In this document: positions 48,161-60,684 of the stretch, one piece after another | How the letters are laid out: every line of letters starts with the position of its first letter | Numbering within the stretch: position 1 is the first letter of the stretch | NCBI GenBank assembly: GCA_000328365.1 | Contig: KB293746.1 | Coordinates: 80,554 to 144,553, forward strand | Direction of reading: 5' to 3' | DNA from: Capitella teleta | Taxonomy: Eukaryota; Annelida; Polychaeta; Capitellidae | DNA length: 64,000 nt | The notes under the pieces: model-generated | What the model was told of the DNA's origin: nothing | What the model saw: the letters and a program-made list of their open reading frames with translations, nothing else | The model's database searches: none | Translations under genes and position numbers: made by a program

Positions 48161-49089
48161 TTTTCGTTTCATCTCGCCTAAAATTACCCTCTGCCAGGTT
48201 CCAGCTCACAATAACATAACTCAGATAAATTTATCAATGGTATTGAGTAAATTATTTGAAAGTGATGATGCTGTACATTTGATCTAAGTAAGCATAGTGG
48301 CTTACCTATCTCAGTGGTGTGGCTGTTATGAAAACAAAACAACAGGATATCAATCAAATATGTGATCAAGGAAATTTTGAAAGATGTTATTGATGAACAT
48401 TGATCAAGGGAACATGAACGTAATCGCAGCAATATGAGTTCATGATGCCAAACTTTATGCTTCAATTTATAATTTTACAGCTGAATTGCGCAACCAATGA
48501 GCTAAATATGCATTTTTCCTGACATGACTTAACATTATAATTTAATGTATAATGAAAACGATTGCAATTCAACAATTAGAAAGACTGTTGATACTATATA
48601 TATGGCTTATAGGGTGTGCAGAATCATCAAATGTGCCAGCTGGACTGACTCAGTCTGCATGTTGATAGAAACCGACATAATATTAATGGCCCTAACAGGG
48701 GTCAGCTGGGCTCAGCCCAGTACATTTAGTATGTGCAGTGGACTTACTATATTGCACTACGCTAAATCAATTATCATTGCAGTATACCACCAGACGGTTA
48801 AAAAACGTCATAATCGGCCAAATGTAATTGCAATAAAAGTTTAATGAATAAACAAATTCAAAATAATAATCAATAATGCCATTAAATGATTTAATTACGC
48901 AATGACTTTGAACTTCAAGCAGCTTCATTTAATTTCGTAAGAGGTGTATGCGTGGCATATACTCTGCAAATTTCAAGACTACAACTTACATAACCATAGA
49001 GATATCGGCATTTGAAACAAGTCATAATTGCTATTATGCAAGATTACGCAAAAACGACGCATCTGAGAGCAGTAACACTTCCGAGCTTT
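48161..49089. other. Non-coding, no recognised feature
   Basis: A plus-strand open frame of 99 codons at 48545-48844 has no recognisable domain. Confidence 0.35.
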
Positions 49090-49617
49090 ATTCCACATAT
49101 TGAGGCAGTGAATCATTTGATGCAAGTTACATGTCGCAAGCATAACTAGTCAATGAGCTAGTAGTAATCAAATTTGAAACTTTGAAAAATCCCTGTGACC
49201 TTGACCTTTAAATTTTGAACTTCAAACTTTCAGTGTCAATGCAAAATAATTTGCCTCATTGACCAATGCAATTTACTCATTGACAGACATGAGCTTTTTC
49301 AAAATATTCAGTGCTAAACTTTATACATCGGAATACCAAATTATTGTACATATCAATGTGCTGGATCAATTGATGTATGTTGCAAGACCCTAGCTCAATT
49401 AATTAATGAGCTAGAAGCGATCCAATTTGAAAATTAGAAAAATTGCTGTGATATTGACCTTTGACCTTTGACGTACAAATTTCCATCAGACTCGCAGAAT
49501 CACTTGTACTATGAATGTGTGAAATTTGCTGAGTTACCCTTTACAAAATTCTGCGCAACGGCGCATAGAAAAAGCGTTCACGGAGTGAAGAAAAAAAAAA
49601 AAAAAAAAAAAAAAAAA
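49090..49617 (+). repeat. Poly(A)-ended repeat with internal duplication and DR1 motif
   Basis: Two similar segments about 253 bp apart (around 49110-49215 and 49362-49475) share ATGAGCTAG and a TGACCTTGACCTTT-type block. The second holds a perfect TGACCTTTGACCT at 49455-49467. The stretch ends with GGAGTGAAG and 27 A at 49591-49617, which suggests a retroposed element. The 5' end and class are unknown. Confidence 0.5.
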
Positions 49618-50545
49618 GGTCAAGTAACATAAGAAAGTAGTTTAATTTTAAATTTTAAATTAAAATTGAGAAAACCCTGTTACGGTTTTATGTTCTAATG
49701 CGCGCATAACCCGACGGTTAAATTTGGTTAAGTTGAAAAACTAATCATGGCTAAATATATGCATGATTTGAATATTATTATTCTACAATACCCAAGAGTA
49801 CGGAGTGGTAGCGCCGTCCAATGAGTGTGATCAATTCCCCAAAGGAACTCTCACTCACTGTGTACCTTTGAAAAGTCGGTCAAGCGAAGCAATTTTGAAT
49901 TATTGTTACATAACGTTAAAAATAGTTACATCCATTGATTGTCCAATCAAAAAGTCAACAACAAACAACCAATCAGGATCATCCAGGCAGATAAATTACC
50001 ACACAAAATTTTTTTGCCAACATCCAAAAATAATCTACGTTGTCTCCAGTAAAAAAATATATAGCAAAGGCCGTACCAGTCGCACCTGTATATCCTATCT
50101 GCCAATGGGGTTAAGGTAGGTTAATCAACACCAAGTAGGTCACACAGTAGTTTTTACCTTTGTATAGCCAATTCCCATAATTATTTATATATTCTCGTTT
50201 TGTGAGGACACACCCCTGGGAGAAATCCCCCATGCTATTGTTTTTGTATTTTTTTCTCATGGACGTCTCCAATAAATGAAGAATAAAACGTTGTTTGGTA
50301 ATATTTATCTGGTTGATGTTACATTTTTTTATGCGAATGAAATGACAGCCGCGTATTCAGAAGAAGAAAAAAATCACAGTTATTGGATAACTTTCTAAGC
50401 AGCCGCAACTATTGCACTAAATAGTGAAGGTTCATCAATATATGTTCTCCTGCATAAAATGAAATAGACGTAAGTAATTTGGTGTAAACATTATACCGCC
50501 AATAAATTATATGTTTCCTGTTACCCAACTTTTTTCGGTTCTCAA
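49618..50545. other. Non-coding, no recognised feature
   Basis: A short A/T palindromic stretch lies at about 49641-49670. No exon was seen. Confidence 0.35.
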
Positions 50546-51190
50546 TAACAGAGCCGGTTGTAAGAAGCTAAGCTAGATGAACGAAGCCGTTGATGAAGAC
50601 CATCATAAATTCTTGTTAGTTCTGACTTCACAAGGAAAGAGACTCGTCAGCCATTCCGCTGCGACCCAATCATTTCGCAACACGATTTTTCTACTTGCCA
50701 CCTCTCGCCTTCTGAAGAAACCATGTTCTCCTCTCAAAAACACATTTCCCTGTAGATCTCAATTGGTGTAACACTTGCTTGAAGGCGTCATCCAAATTAA
50801 TGACGAAATTATCTACATATATACAATCTTAGCTTTAGTTTTGTCATCGTTAGCTTGAAACATGAGTGCAAACTATATACAGAGCTGCACTCATATATTC
50901 CTGAGCTGTTCTGAACACTTATATCACATATGAAATATAGGCCTACTCGAAGGCAAATAACGCCCAATCCAGAATTGCAGCCAATGCGCCAATCTCTTTT
51001 GGGAATATCAATTCTTGCCTCGGTGAGACTTCCTGTTTGATATATGTTTGTGGGATGAGGAGAAGCGAGTGAGAAATGACTGCGAGGCGGAGGTCGGTGT
51101 AGAGGGAGATTGTGGGCCCCTTCTTGTCACCTCCGATTCCTCATTCTCTGCTCTCAATTTACGGCCATTTATATATTGGCTTCTTTCTAT
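50546..51190 (-). repeat. R2 copy, interrupted
   Basis: Two blocks match: 50570-50820 to the 26460-26700 part and 50965-51190 to the 26866-27180 part. The latter is also very close to 2685-2920 reversed. The middle is replaced by unrelated sequence. Confidence 0.65.
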
Positions 51191-51299
51191 TGGCGCTTGC
51201 AATACACTGTTTGCCGACCGCACCCTGAACTGTGTCGACCTCTCGGTTATACGACAGGATATTTTATGATCTAGTGAACCGAATTGTCGATCTGCAATT

Positions 51300-51720
51300 A
51301 ATAAAAGCGTGAATCTTGCCAACATTGATGGATTATTAAGGGTGATTTCCTAGACACATTTAAAACGCAGGTTAGGTCATTTACCAAATCTGATTTACCA
51401 CGTATCTTAATTTCATTTCATCTACATATATGCCTCCATACATTGTCTCTTCGGGAAGGAATCGTATTAATTTTATTCTTGACATTGATTTGCAGCCTGC
51501 ATATCTGCTAACAGGCCCTCGACAGCTCATACAACCTTGAGTCTTTAATTAGGGGGCTTGGTCCATGATACTCCGCAGTGAACTCTTTTGAAAGGAGAGA
51601 AGCGTAGCTGTACCTGTTGCCCATTTTTGTGACCATTACATAGAAGGTCATTCCCAATTTCTGCTTTAATCAAAGTGAGCCATTTCGCCAGGCTGACATT
51701 CAACCAGCAATGCATCCACG
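51300..51720 (+). repeat. Repeat family R5, second copy
   Basis: Similar to 44736-45110 in the same orientation, with scattered gaps. Confidence 0.55.
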
Positions 51721-54700
51721 TAATAAGATGGCATATTCTACATAGAACATGGCTAATTATAGTTGAATAAATTTGTAATGATATCCTTGGAGGCTACTGG
51801 AAGGCTGATTTTATTTGACAATAAAACAAAAGCGTATCTTAGACTTGATAAAGACGTTCACCAATGTGAGATGTCTAGCTTCCACGTCATTGGACAAAAA
51901 TAGACGTTGAGGCAGAAGCTCTGTATTTTGTGTGCGAAATTAGGACATTTGCTCTCACGTCACAAGCAGACGACGACTTTGCAGCGACCAGAACTCCAGG
52001 AATAGTTTCGATGATTCTTTCACACTCAGTTTCACAGAATAGTCAAATGGGTCATGAGGATGAATTCAAACAATGGGGTAATATCACTTTTAATGAAAAG
52101 TCCGCGTCGTCGATTTGAAACACAATAATTTATCGAGCACTTTTCGTATTCTCAAAATCACAGCAGTTGCCATAATTTCATGTTTTGTTCACTGAGTGCA
52201 AACCAGTGTGCTTGCATTGGACGATATTGCATATTATTCCAGCTTCTGATGAAATCGTTGTTGGATTCCCGAATGACATGAAATCAGAGAGAAAAGCAAT
52301 CGTCACCGACATGACGAGAATAAAAGCGTGTTTCTATCGCGCTGCCATGTATGCTATTGCAAAATATCCCACACAGAAAGTGGTATTAGCATTCCATACA
52401 TAAATGGGAGATCCAGTACTCTGAATTACACAGCAGTGGCAAAGTAAGCAGCAAAGGATCATAAAAGCAATCCACTGGTAAACATTAATTACCTTTCTTT
52501 ACAGCCAACGAAAATAGAATGCATGCTAGTCGAAACAAAACATAACTCAAGTGTGTATGGTTTCATACCTGGGATACAACAAATCAGAACTAACTGATGG
52601 AAAGGTCACCCATGCTTGACATGTCTTAAGAGTTAATGATTTGGAAGCCACAGTTTAAAGTGGAGTAGCTGACATCTGATCTAAGAGTTCATGGCATGCC
52701 CTGTTGTTCCGCTTCCGTGCAGCAGTGAGCTGCATGAGCTCATTAGACTACGCATTGTTCAGTTCAGTTCCTAGGAAATGCATTGTTATTATTATAGCCA
52801 CTATGTAATGTAGCCTTAATGTGAACCATTGATTCACGATGGAAAATAAACTGGACTTCAGTCAGATACAACTTGAGTCTTAACGGATCAAAATGAACCA
52901 AATTTACAAGCTTGTTGATTCTGGAGGCATCTGAGACTACATAGTCCTTAATATTTAATAAAAATTCAGCTAATTACGGTTGACGCGGTTCAATGTCGGA
53001 TTGTGGATCAATTTATATATCGATCCGCTCTGACCCATTCATCTCATCCGATCCTTGAACAACAGTCAGATCCTCACATCTCGCTGCCTCTTCCTCAGCT
53101 TACGCCCGAGTGCCCATGCAAGCAAAAAGACAGCGCTATGGATGGCAGACGGGCTCCCAAGTCACAACATTGCGCAATAAATTGGCCTACTCCGCCAAAG
53201 GAAGGTCACATGATCCGATCACGTGACAACGGGGGCAGCATTAAATTTCGAGCGCAGGCAGCGGTGATAATTCGCTGGAGAAAATACGGAGATGTTCATT
53301 GCCAGAGGATGCAACGCCCTGCTTCACAGAAATCTTGCTCATTGTAGGAGATGATGCAGGCAACCTGGGGGATATTCGTCCGAAACCATTTGGCTAAATA
53401 GTCTCGTATTATTATCAGATCATTCATTGGTTTGTGGATGTTTGTTATTTCCAAACCTATTTGTATGAGAAATACAATCATTTTAAGTGGGTTATCCAGG
53501 TGTAAATGTCGTACTTATCATTGATTATAGATCCCTTAATTACATTATGATGTGTACGTGACTAGTCATGAGTTAGACTATTACTGTTTATGGTATAATA
53601 GACTGGAATAAAATATTGACCACTCATTGATAAGCGTATTTGGGAGTCGTGCGCAGTTCTTTACCTTATTGCAAAGTGGAGGGCAGGAAGGCGGACGGAT
53701 TAGCATCTCCATTCAAGTCGCTTTGATTCCGTCACGGTGCCGACATGGCCTCAAGACATGCACTAAAGAACGTGACAGGTGATTTATGTGAGCCACCGTT
53801 AGTTAATGATACAGGACGTACGCTTTGAGAAAGCATTCAAATGAACCTATAATGGAAACCCATATGTTGTATGTATCATCTGTTCAAACGGCAGTGCCAC
53901 GTGCTGGTGAACAGTGTGTACATACACTAGATGTATAGACGCTTCGTGTTTCACCGATTACATCAACCTAATTCGCCCTTTTGAGCTTCTGCGAATCTCA
54001 AGCAGTCGTCATTGACACCCTGAACAATCAGGCGGTAAATCAACGCTTTGATTGACGCACTGTCGATGTCAGTCTCGCCTTCTCCCGTGACCTCTCGCTG
54101 CTTGCTCCTTCTTCTCATCGCAGCGATTTGATTACGTTGAATAGATGAGAGCATTGATCACTGCTCGGTCACATCGATTGATCTGATTGTAAATAATTAG
54201 ATAAGAAGTCTTCCTCGATCACTTAATCAATCGCGATGCATCGATCTCTCGAGGCTTGACCTAAATGACCTCCAACTCCAAACGCAATTACTGTTCGCAT
54301 GATGAAGAAAAATCTAGAGAAATCTGGGGCTGGTGTGGAGGGGAAAAATACTTCTCGTTAGGTATTTCTGCTGCTTACAACGTAATCCCAGGCGGAAGAA
54401 AAGACACTTGTCACGTGGCCGGGACCCGTAATGACACGGCTCCACGCCGCAAACAGCCCCTTTATTGAGGGGGGGGGGGGGTGGAGGTATTATGTAGGAG
54501 GGTCCCACAATTGGGTCACGATTTCACTTTTCCTCATGCGAGCCTCCTTTGTTGTGGCCTTGTGGTTAATGCGTCCCTCTGAGTGAGTCTTCGTGATGCT
54601 TGGACAATGGCCGTACATTAGCCAAAGAGGGTAAATATTGTAGTTATTTTCGAATGTGAGTTTTTATCATTCGATTCCTTTGACTTCAGGCGCTCTGGCT

Positions 54701-55113
54701 TTCCTTTTTCTTCTCAAAATCGCAGGCAAAGACAGATGTGGTCATCTTTCGGCCCTGTGCTGCTCGGTTTTCCCAGCCGTCCCTTCAGGGTATATGCAAT
54801 ACAACGCAGTCCACATGGGCCTATCAACCACACATGTTCAATTTTATTGCAGACCACAAGATATCCCTCGACGCCAGATATCAGTTTGGAATCATGCCAG
54901 CGCGCAGTGAGTAATTCATGGTCTTCTGCGCTATCACTGGCGCTATTGATTCGTCAATTTGAGAGCACAAAAAAACGGTAGCAAATATAGATTTTCATAG
55001 CCAACAAATCAAGCAAAGCCATCAGATATATTCGACCTGAGGCCTGTGAAGCTCTTAATCATGAATATGAGGCAACAAATTCGCCTGTCAGATCTCATTT
55101 TGGATATAACTGC
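51721..55113. other. Gene-free stretch upstream of the protocadherin gene
   Basis: Open frames at 53003-53347 and 54656-54981 show no recognisable domain and no consistent splice pattern. A run of 12 G lies at 54469-54481. An enhancer role for parts of it cannot be judged from one sequence. Confidence 0.35.
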
Positions 55114-55340
55114 CGTAACGCCCGCGCGGCGGCGCCTCTGTGCGGCAGCCAATGCGCTTCACGAACGTCGCTCAGCCGCTCAGCCGAAGACACAGAAAAG
55201 CGCGCGCTTTTGGGCAATTGTAAGCATTCGCGCTGAGGAAGCGCGGGAGAAATCGTCGTGTTTACTTATGCATAGCAGCGCTGGCCCCAAAGCAAAGCGA
55301 GCGCAAGGAAGAGGCGGCGACCGATGGATATCGTCGTAAG
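55114..55340 (+). promoter_or_regulatory. CpG-rich promoter region of the protocadherin gene
   Basis: GC and CpG content rise sharply compared with the flanks, for example CCCGCGCGGCGGCGCC and AAGCGCGCGC, and a CAGCCAATGCG box (CCAAT type) lies at 55146-55156. It is 390-610 bp upstream of the protocadherin start codon. A donor-like GTAAGC near 55335 and an acceptor-like TTTTTCCAG near 55559 allow a 5' UTR intron, unproven. Confidence 0.5.
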
Positions 55341-55725
55341 CTTCGCATTATTTCCAGCACACGTTTCGAGATCGATCAGAAATGGAAATTGAATTCGCTT
55401 GAACCAATAGAAAGAGAGAGGGAACCGTGTGAATTCAATCAACGGGATTTCCCTGCGTCCTGTGACTCGCCGCCTTCTCCAAAGGATTATGGGATCAAAA
55501 GAGGAAGATCCCGCCACGGATTAGTTCCTCCCTCTCGGGGACGGATCGTTTTTCCAGGGGATAACCATATCCGGAATATGAATGACATGTGTTTGTGGGT
55601 TCTCAGTTCGGGGAAGGAGTTGTTTCGAGGGACAAGGCCAGAAGAACGACGCAGCACAATATGGGCCACTAACGAATCTGAAGGACGGGAGATTAGATCG
55701 TCATGATGCATCTGCCCAATGTATC

Positions 55726-58398
55726 ATGAAGTACTCCCTGTTGTTGCTCAGTTTCTTGGTCGCCTCATGCATGGGGCAACCTGAGGATTCACTCAGATAT
55801 CAGCTCATCGAGGAAGTCAGAGTTGGCACACGCATCGCTGATCTGGCGGATGACGCGAAATTGAAGGCTAAATACCCTCAGAATATTCTGCAGCAACTCC
55901 AATACGGATTTCTCTCTCAACCAACCACCAATATCAGTGTTGGGACAACTAATGGCTTACTGTTCACGAGGGGACGAATTGACCGTGACACGATATGCCC
56001 GGGAATGCGAGTGTGCGAAGTGCATTTAGACATTGCTGTCAAACCAGTTGCTTATTTCCAAATCATCAAGGTCACTGTCGAAATCGTCGATCTCAACGAC
56101 AATAAGCCAGAATTTCCAGAACCCGAGATCACTTTATCAATTCTGGAGTCCGCTACTCCGGAGAGCGGCTTTGTTCTCCCGTCTGCAATGGACAACGACG
56201 GACCGGGATTTTCCATTCAGCGCTATGAGTTAATAACTGACGCTAACAAGTCGAAATTCTCGCTGAAAGTGAATAAAAACTTGGATGGATCAATGGACGT
56301 CCGTCTTGTGTTGGAGCGGAGGTTAGACCGAGAGGCCCAGGACAGGTACTCCATTAAGGTTATTGCGTACGACGGCGGATCAACTCCTAGGTCAGGATCT
56401 CTCAGCGTTAACATCCACGTCATCGACACCAATGACAACGAGCCTGTCTTTGATCAGACCACATACGGAGTGAGCGTTATTGAGAACGTCCCAATCCGGA
56501 CGGTGATTGCCACAGTGCATGCAGCGGACCACGATCAGGGTCCGAATGGTTTGGTCAGATACGGATTCTCCAAGCACACAACGGACAAACACGGGCATCT
56601 ATTTGGAATTGACCAAGAAAGCGGCGAGATCTACGTGAAAGGAATAATCGACCACGAGGAGAGTGACATCTACCACCTCATGGTCGTAGCACAAGATTTG
56701 GGCCCCGGGTCTCTACCAACAGATGCCACGGTCGTAATTCACGTACAGGACATCAATGATAATAAGCCTGAGATCACGATTAATACGATAACAGAACCAA
56801 ACACTGACAGAGCAGAGATCGAGGAAGACTCTCCGCCCGGAACTTTTGTCGCTCATGTCAGTGTTACAGACAAAGACGACGGAGTTAATGGCCAATTCAC
56901 CTGCTCACTCAGTGAGAGAAGTTTTACTCTTGAGCGACGATTCCCCACTGAATATCAAATAGTCACAAATCAGACGCTAGACAGGGAAAAACGCGCGTCG
57001 TATTCTCTAGCGATTGTGTGTAGAGACCACGGAAAGGACAAGAAAATTTCCATTGAACATCTGCGAGTTTCTGTCTTGGATCGAAATGATAACTACCCAA
57101 TATTCACCGAAAGGACGTACACCGCCAGTTTGATTGAGAATAATTTTGTAGGTAAATTCATTGTGCATGTGAATGCTACTGACGCTGATGTAAACGAGAA
57201 TGCGAGAGTCATGTACCAACTTGATGGAACGAGGGACTCGTCGTTCTTCACCATTGACGGAGATGGTAAAATTAGGGCAAAGTTATCCATTGATCGAGAA
57301 GTGAGGAGAAAATTCCAGTTTAAGGTTTGGGCGTTTGATCGTGGCTCCCCTAGGAGGACCGGTGACGCGCAGGTTGTCATCAACATTGAAGATGTCAACG
57401 ACGAGAAACCGACTTTTTCACAGATAATGTATGAATTTCGGTTGAAGGAGAATTTACCCGTGGGCACCTCAGTGGGGTCAGTGACCGCAATCGACAGGGA
57501 CGCACCTCCATTCGATAGCTTCGTCTACTCTTTCGCCCCAAGGAAGAAACCAGATGCCTTCGAAATTGACCCAAAATCTGGTCTCATTAGAACGAAAAAA
57601 TCCCTTGATCGGGAACGGCAAGGGAAATACCGCTTCGAGGTGTGGGCTAAAGATGACGTAAACCCTCCAGGAACGGCTGATATCAGCATAATCGTGGAGG
57701 ATATCAACGATAACTCACCCGTGTTTCTCTTCCCCACCTTATACAACCACTCGCTGACTATTTCGAACCGTGTGCCGGTCGGTTTTGCCATAACACAGAT
57801 ACGAGCGCATGACGATGACACAAGAGAGGCCGCTCAACTCGCTTATCAGATTACTCAAGGTAATGATGATGAAGTGTTTGACTTGGATCCTCGCTACGGG
57901 ACCCTCACCTTGAAATCTTCATTAGGAGGTATTTCCCACAGACGCTACGACTTAGTGTTGGCTGTTAGCGACCATGGCTCGCCGCAACAGACTGCTCAGG
58001 GCATACTCAACATTCTTGTCAATCAATCAGTGCCATTCACTAGTGGAAGGTCATCATCTGATGGCTTGATTTCTAGCCATAACCTCATTATTGTGATATC
58101 ACTCGCGGGGGCTATTGTCATCATTGTCACCGTTGTAGTATTGACAATATGCCTGGTGCGCAAGAATGGTAGGCGCAAGAAGGATTCAAAGCACTACCGG
58201 ATGCAAGCTCTCAAAAATGCCGGCAACAGCGGAAGTGGCTCCCCTCCGCCGGCCAACGGAAGCGCCAATCGCCAAGGCTACAAGTCGGTGCCAGACAAGC
58301 AGCTCTCCCCTAAACAGGTCAGCAACGTCTTGTCTCTGCGCTCCCAATTTGTCTCCCTTGAGCAATATGAGAAGGGTTTTGCAAGGCCCAAAAGTTAA
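55726..58398 (+). CDS. Delta-1-type protocadherin, main exon (short-tail form)
   Basis: Encodes 890 residues if read to its own stop. The ATG at 55726 is chosen because it starts a signal peptide (about 1-17); the frame is open further upstream without one. Seven cadherin repeats follow, marked by calcium-binding linkers DLNDN (122), DTNDN (about 234), DINDN (341), DRNDN (452), DVNDE (556) and DINDN (659). A membrane segment lies at about 786-810, then a basic stretch and a cytoplasmic tail. EC1 carries the cysteine pair and GRIDRDTIC block typical of delta protocadherins, and seven repeats point to the delta-1 group (PCDH1/7/9/11). It should mediate calcium-dependent cell adhesion. A good splice donor, CAG-GTCAGC, lies inside the tail codons at 58317/58318 in phase 0. 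Reading through it gives a last 26 residues ending in ARPKS; splicing joins downstream exons. Confidence 0.93.
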   Translation: MKYSLLLLSFLVASCMGQPEDSLRYQLIEEVRVGTRIADLADDAKLKAKYPQNILQQLQYGFLSQPTTNISVGTTNGLLFTRGRIDRDTICPGMRVCEVHLDIAVKPVAYFQIIKVTVEIVDLNDNKPEFPEPEITLSILESATPESGFVLPSAMDNDGPGFSIQRYELITDANKSKFSLKVNKNLDGSMDVRLVLERRLDREAQDRYSIKVIAYDGGSTPRSGSLSVNIHVIDTNDNEPVFDQTTYGVSVIENVPIRTVIATVHAADHDQGPNGLVRYGFSKHTTDKHGHLFGIDQESGEIYVKGIIDHEESDIYHLMVVAQDLGPGSLPTDATVVIHVQDINDNKPEITINTITEPNTDRAEIEEDSPPGTFVAHVSVTDKDDGVNGQFTCSLSERSFTLERRFPTEYQIVTNQTLDREKRASYSLAIVCRDHGKDKKISIEHLRVSVLDRNDNYPIFTERTYTASLIENNFVGKFIVHVNATDADVNENARVMYQLDGTRDSSFFTIDGDGKIRAKLSIDREVRRKFQFKVWAFDRGSPRRTGDAQVVINIEDVNDEKPTFSQIMYEFRLKENLPVGTSVGSVTAIDRDAPPFDSFVYSFAPRKKPDAFEIDPKSGLIRTKKSLDRERQGKYRFEVWAKDDVNPPGTADISIIVEDINDNSPVFLFPTLYNHSLTISNRVPVGFAITQIRAHDDDTREAAQLAYQITQGNDDEVFDLDPRYGTLTLKSSLGGISHRRYDLVLAVSDHGSPQQTAQGILNILVNQSVPFTSGRSSSDGLISSHNLIIVISLAGAIVIIVTVVVLTICLVRKNGRRKKDSKHYRMQALKNAGNSGSGSPPPANGSANRQGYKSVPDKQLSPKQVSNVLSLRSQFVSLEQYEKGFARPKS

Positions 58399-59312
58399 TT
58401 AGAAAGCCTCGTTTGTATGCATGCCTGTTGGCGAGTTTTACGCAGGTTTTGTGCAAAACTTATTCGCTAAATCACGCTTCCTCTTCCTTCCTCTGATTGC
58501 ATCTCACTTTTAGTGTTTCTAGGTCTGTGTACAGAGACATGTCCTCATTATTTTAAGGTTTCCCTGTTAAAAAAAAACCAACAGTGACAACTGCTGGCAT
58601 GTCAAATCCGAGGTAGCAGCCCGTTTCGCATTAAGTACACGACTCCTGTGCGCCCTGTGCGTACTCCCGTGACCAATCTTGTACAAGGCAAACCATTGTG
58701 CAAACGCAGAGCACGCGATGATCACACCCAGTTAAGCACTCTTTGAAATCTTCAGCCAAATGCACTGAATTAGTGATGCGTGTAAGTAATTGGTGTATCA
58801 CATTGAGTACAGTACAACGTATTTACTTTCATCTCCATAGTTATGCTCGCTCTTCCGTACATCTTCTGTTCGGTTTCATCATTTTACAGATCAAATCGGA
58901 TTATTCCACCTGAGATCATTACTGATCAGCATAATTATATCCTTCATTCACAGGAGATGCACCGGTTAGGCTATCGATTCGCTATAATATTATTGTCCCA
59001 TAATATTTGATTGATTTAATTATAAATCTATGTTTTACGTACCTTCTAATCGACTATTTCTTTATCTGAAATATGAAATGTAAATGTTATTTTCCATTGT
59101 AACCGCCACTTGCACAGTCGTTATTTCGACCCACATAATAACGTGTGATACCTGAGTGTGAAATAGTTAATACCAGTAATATATAATGTATACAAATATC
59201 CATCAATCGTCAGGCCATAATATTCCAGAAGGAAGGCACTGCTTTGGAAGCGAATGTGACTTGGTTTGCGTGTAACAACACTGCTTTAATGGAAAATACC
59301 CGCAAAATCCCA

Positions 59313-59318
59313 AATAAA
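59313..59318 (+). terminator. Polyadenylation signal, short-tail protocadherin form
   Basis: AATAAA about 915 bases after the stop at 58398 and before the next candidate exon. Confidence 0.4.
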
Positions 59319-59490
59319 ACTCAGCCTTTTACCCATTAACAGTGAACGGTAAAGCAAATCAAACGCTTGATTTTTGGCATAGACATCAAACAAATGTTTG
59401 CTTTATCGAGACACTGTTCATTATGTGCTGCCTCGTAATGCGTCCCACTGCGCACCTTCTTGCTAGTGCGCCTTGAGTGGCCATTTGCAG

Positions 59491-59727
59491 ACATTCAAAC
59501 AAATTGCTGGAGGCCTGAAAGCCCTGGCTCTGATTTCTCGAGGGACAGGCCAACTAATACAGTGTGGATTCAACGCGATTGGTGCACGAATCGCTGCCCG
59601 TGGCTTCAATTATCCAACCCGCAAACCTCCAAGCTGTTATGCAAACTTTGTGAAATCCACATTCGGATTGCCTCAGTTTAGAAAACTCCTCGTGAACGGC
59701 ACTGCGTCAATTGTTGCCCCATTGTAA
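59491..59727 (+). CDS. Candidate alternative last exon of the protocadherin gene
   Basis: After the acceptor CCATTTGCAG the sequence is open in phase 0 for 78 codons and then stops. The donor at 58317 is also phase 0, so a 942-residue form would result. Base composition is richer in GC than the flanks and codon use looks gene-like, and an AATAAA follows at 59885-59890. The peptide (with GFNAIGARIAARGF and KSTFGLPQFRKLL) matches no family I recognise. It could also be the end of an unrelated gene or chance. Confidence 0.35.
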   Translation, partial: TFKQIAGGLKALALISRGTGQLIQCGFNAIGARIAARGFNYPTRKPPSCYANFVKSTFGLPQFRKLLVNGTASIVAPL

Positions 59728-60684
59728 CCTTACATAACCCATCGTCATGCAGTTGTACCTTCGAGGGGTTCAATTCTTAAATGATACAACATTATCTATA
59801 GTTGAAGAAGCGCACACTGTGTGCCACGTGTAATGGTTGGGTTAGTTAGACTTAAATATGATCCGTACTTCCCTGTACTGGGTGAATAAATAGAAAACGA
59901 GACGGTTTTGAATCTCTATTGAGAGTGATTAAAGGCTTACATGCACGTTGAATGATCTGCATAATTACGCTATTGTCTGGAGCTGCATAGTGCATACCGA
60001 GTTCAATCGACATTGTATTGTGAGTAAAAGGCGGCTATTTGCTTAAGTACTGAAACTTTTATTCAGTTCAATAGCTCGTTGTATCTATCAAGTGTAATTC
60101 CAATTCTGAATAATTCAAAACGACTTTCACGTATTTCATTTGTATCGCATCGAGATTAACCATTCTTTGCCATAATTCATGTTATCGAACGTGCAGCGTT
60201 GTAAGAACTAAGAACCAGTTCAATGGTCGGTTGTTTAACGACCGCACCGCAACAGGTACGCCCACCTCATGGCTTAGGTGACAGGACGACATTAACACGG
60301 CGTGTCGTCAATGCAAAACCCTCCACTGTCAACGGCCATTGTGGGACGCTTGACATGAAATATTGAAGACGCACAAGAACAGCTGCTCTGGGTGGAACTC
60401 AGTCTGTATCGATGGCGCACCGTCTCCACTGCCTTCAGAGCAGAATCTACTTGGATAACAATGAAGATCGTTTTATTTTTTTGGTTTTATGTTTCTACTT
60501 CCATATGTGGCAGATTTGAATAACTCCCTGTATTTCACTCTGATTACATGCCGGAAATTTCCTGTCGCTTCACGTCAAGACCTATAAAATAATTCGTCTT
60601 TTTTTGGGGCCTCATTCGCAATTTTCCTCAGAATCGAAATGCAATACGCACCATTATACATAGCTTTATTGTTGTCTCCCACAG

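Noticed and set aside
48955-49617. CRISPR-like or satellite array
   Set aside because: Only two diverged segments are repeated, 253 bp apart, with no regular short repeats or spacers.
53003-53347. 114-codon open frame
   Set aside because: No recognisable domain and no flanking exons; chance length for this amount of DNA.
55389-55706. 105-codon frame just before the protocadherin ATG
   Set aside because: It is in another frame, has no signal or domain, and is best read as 5' leader sequence.
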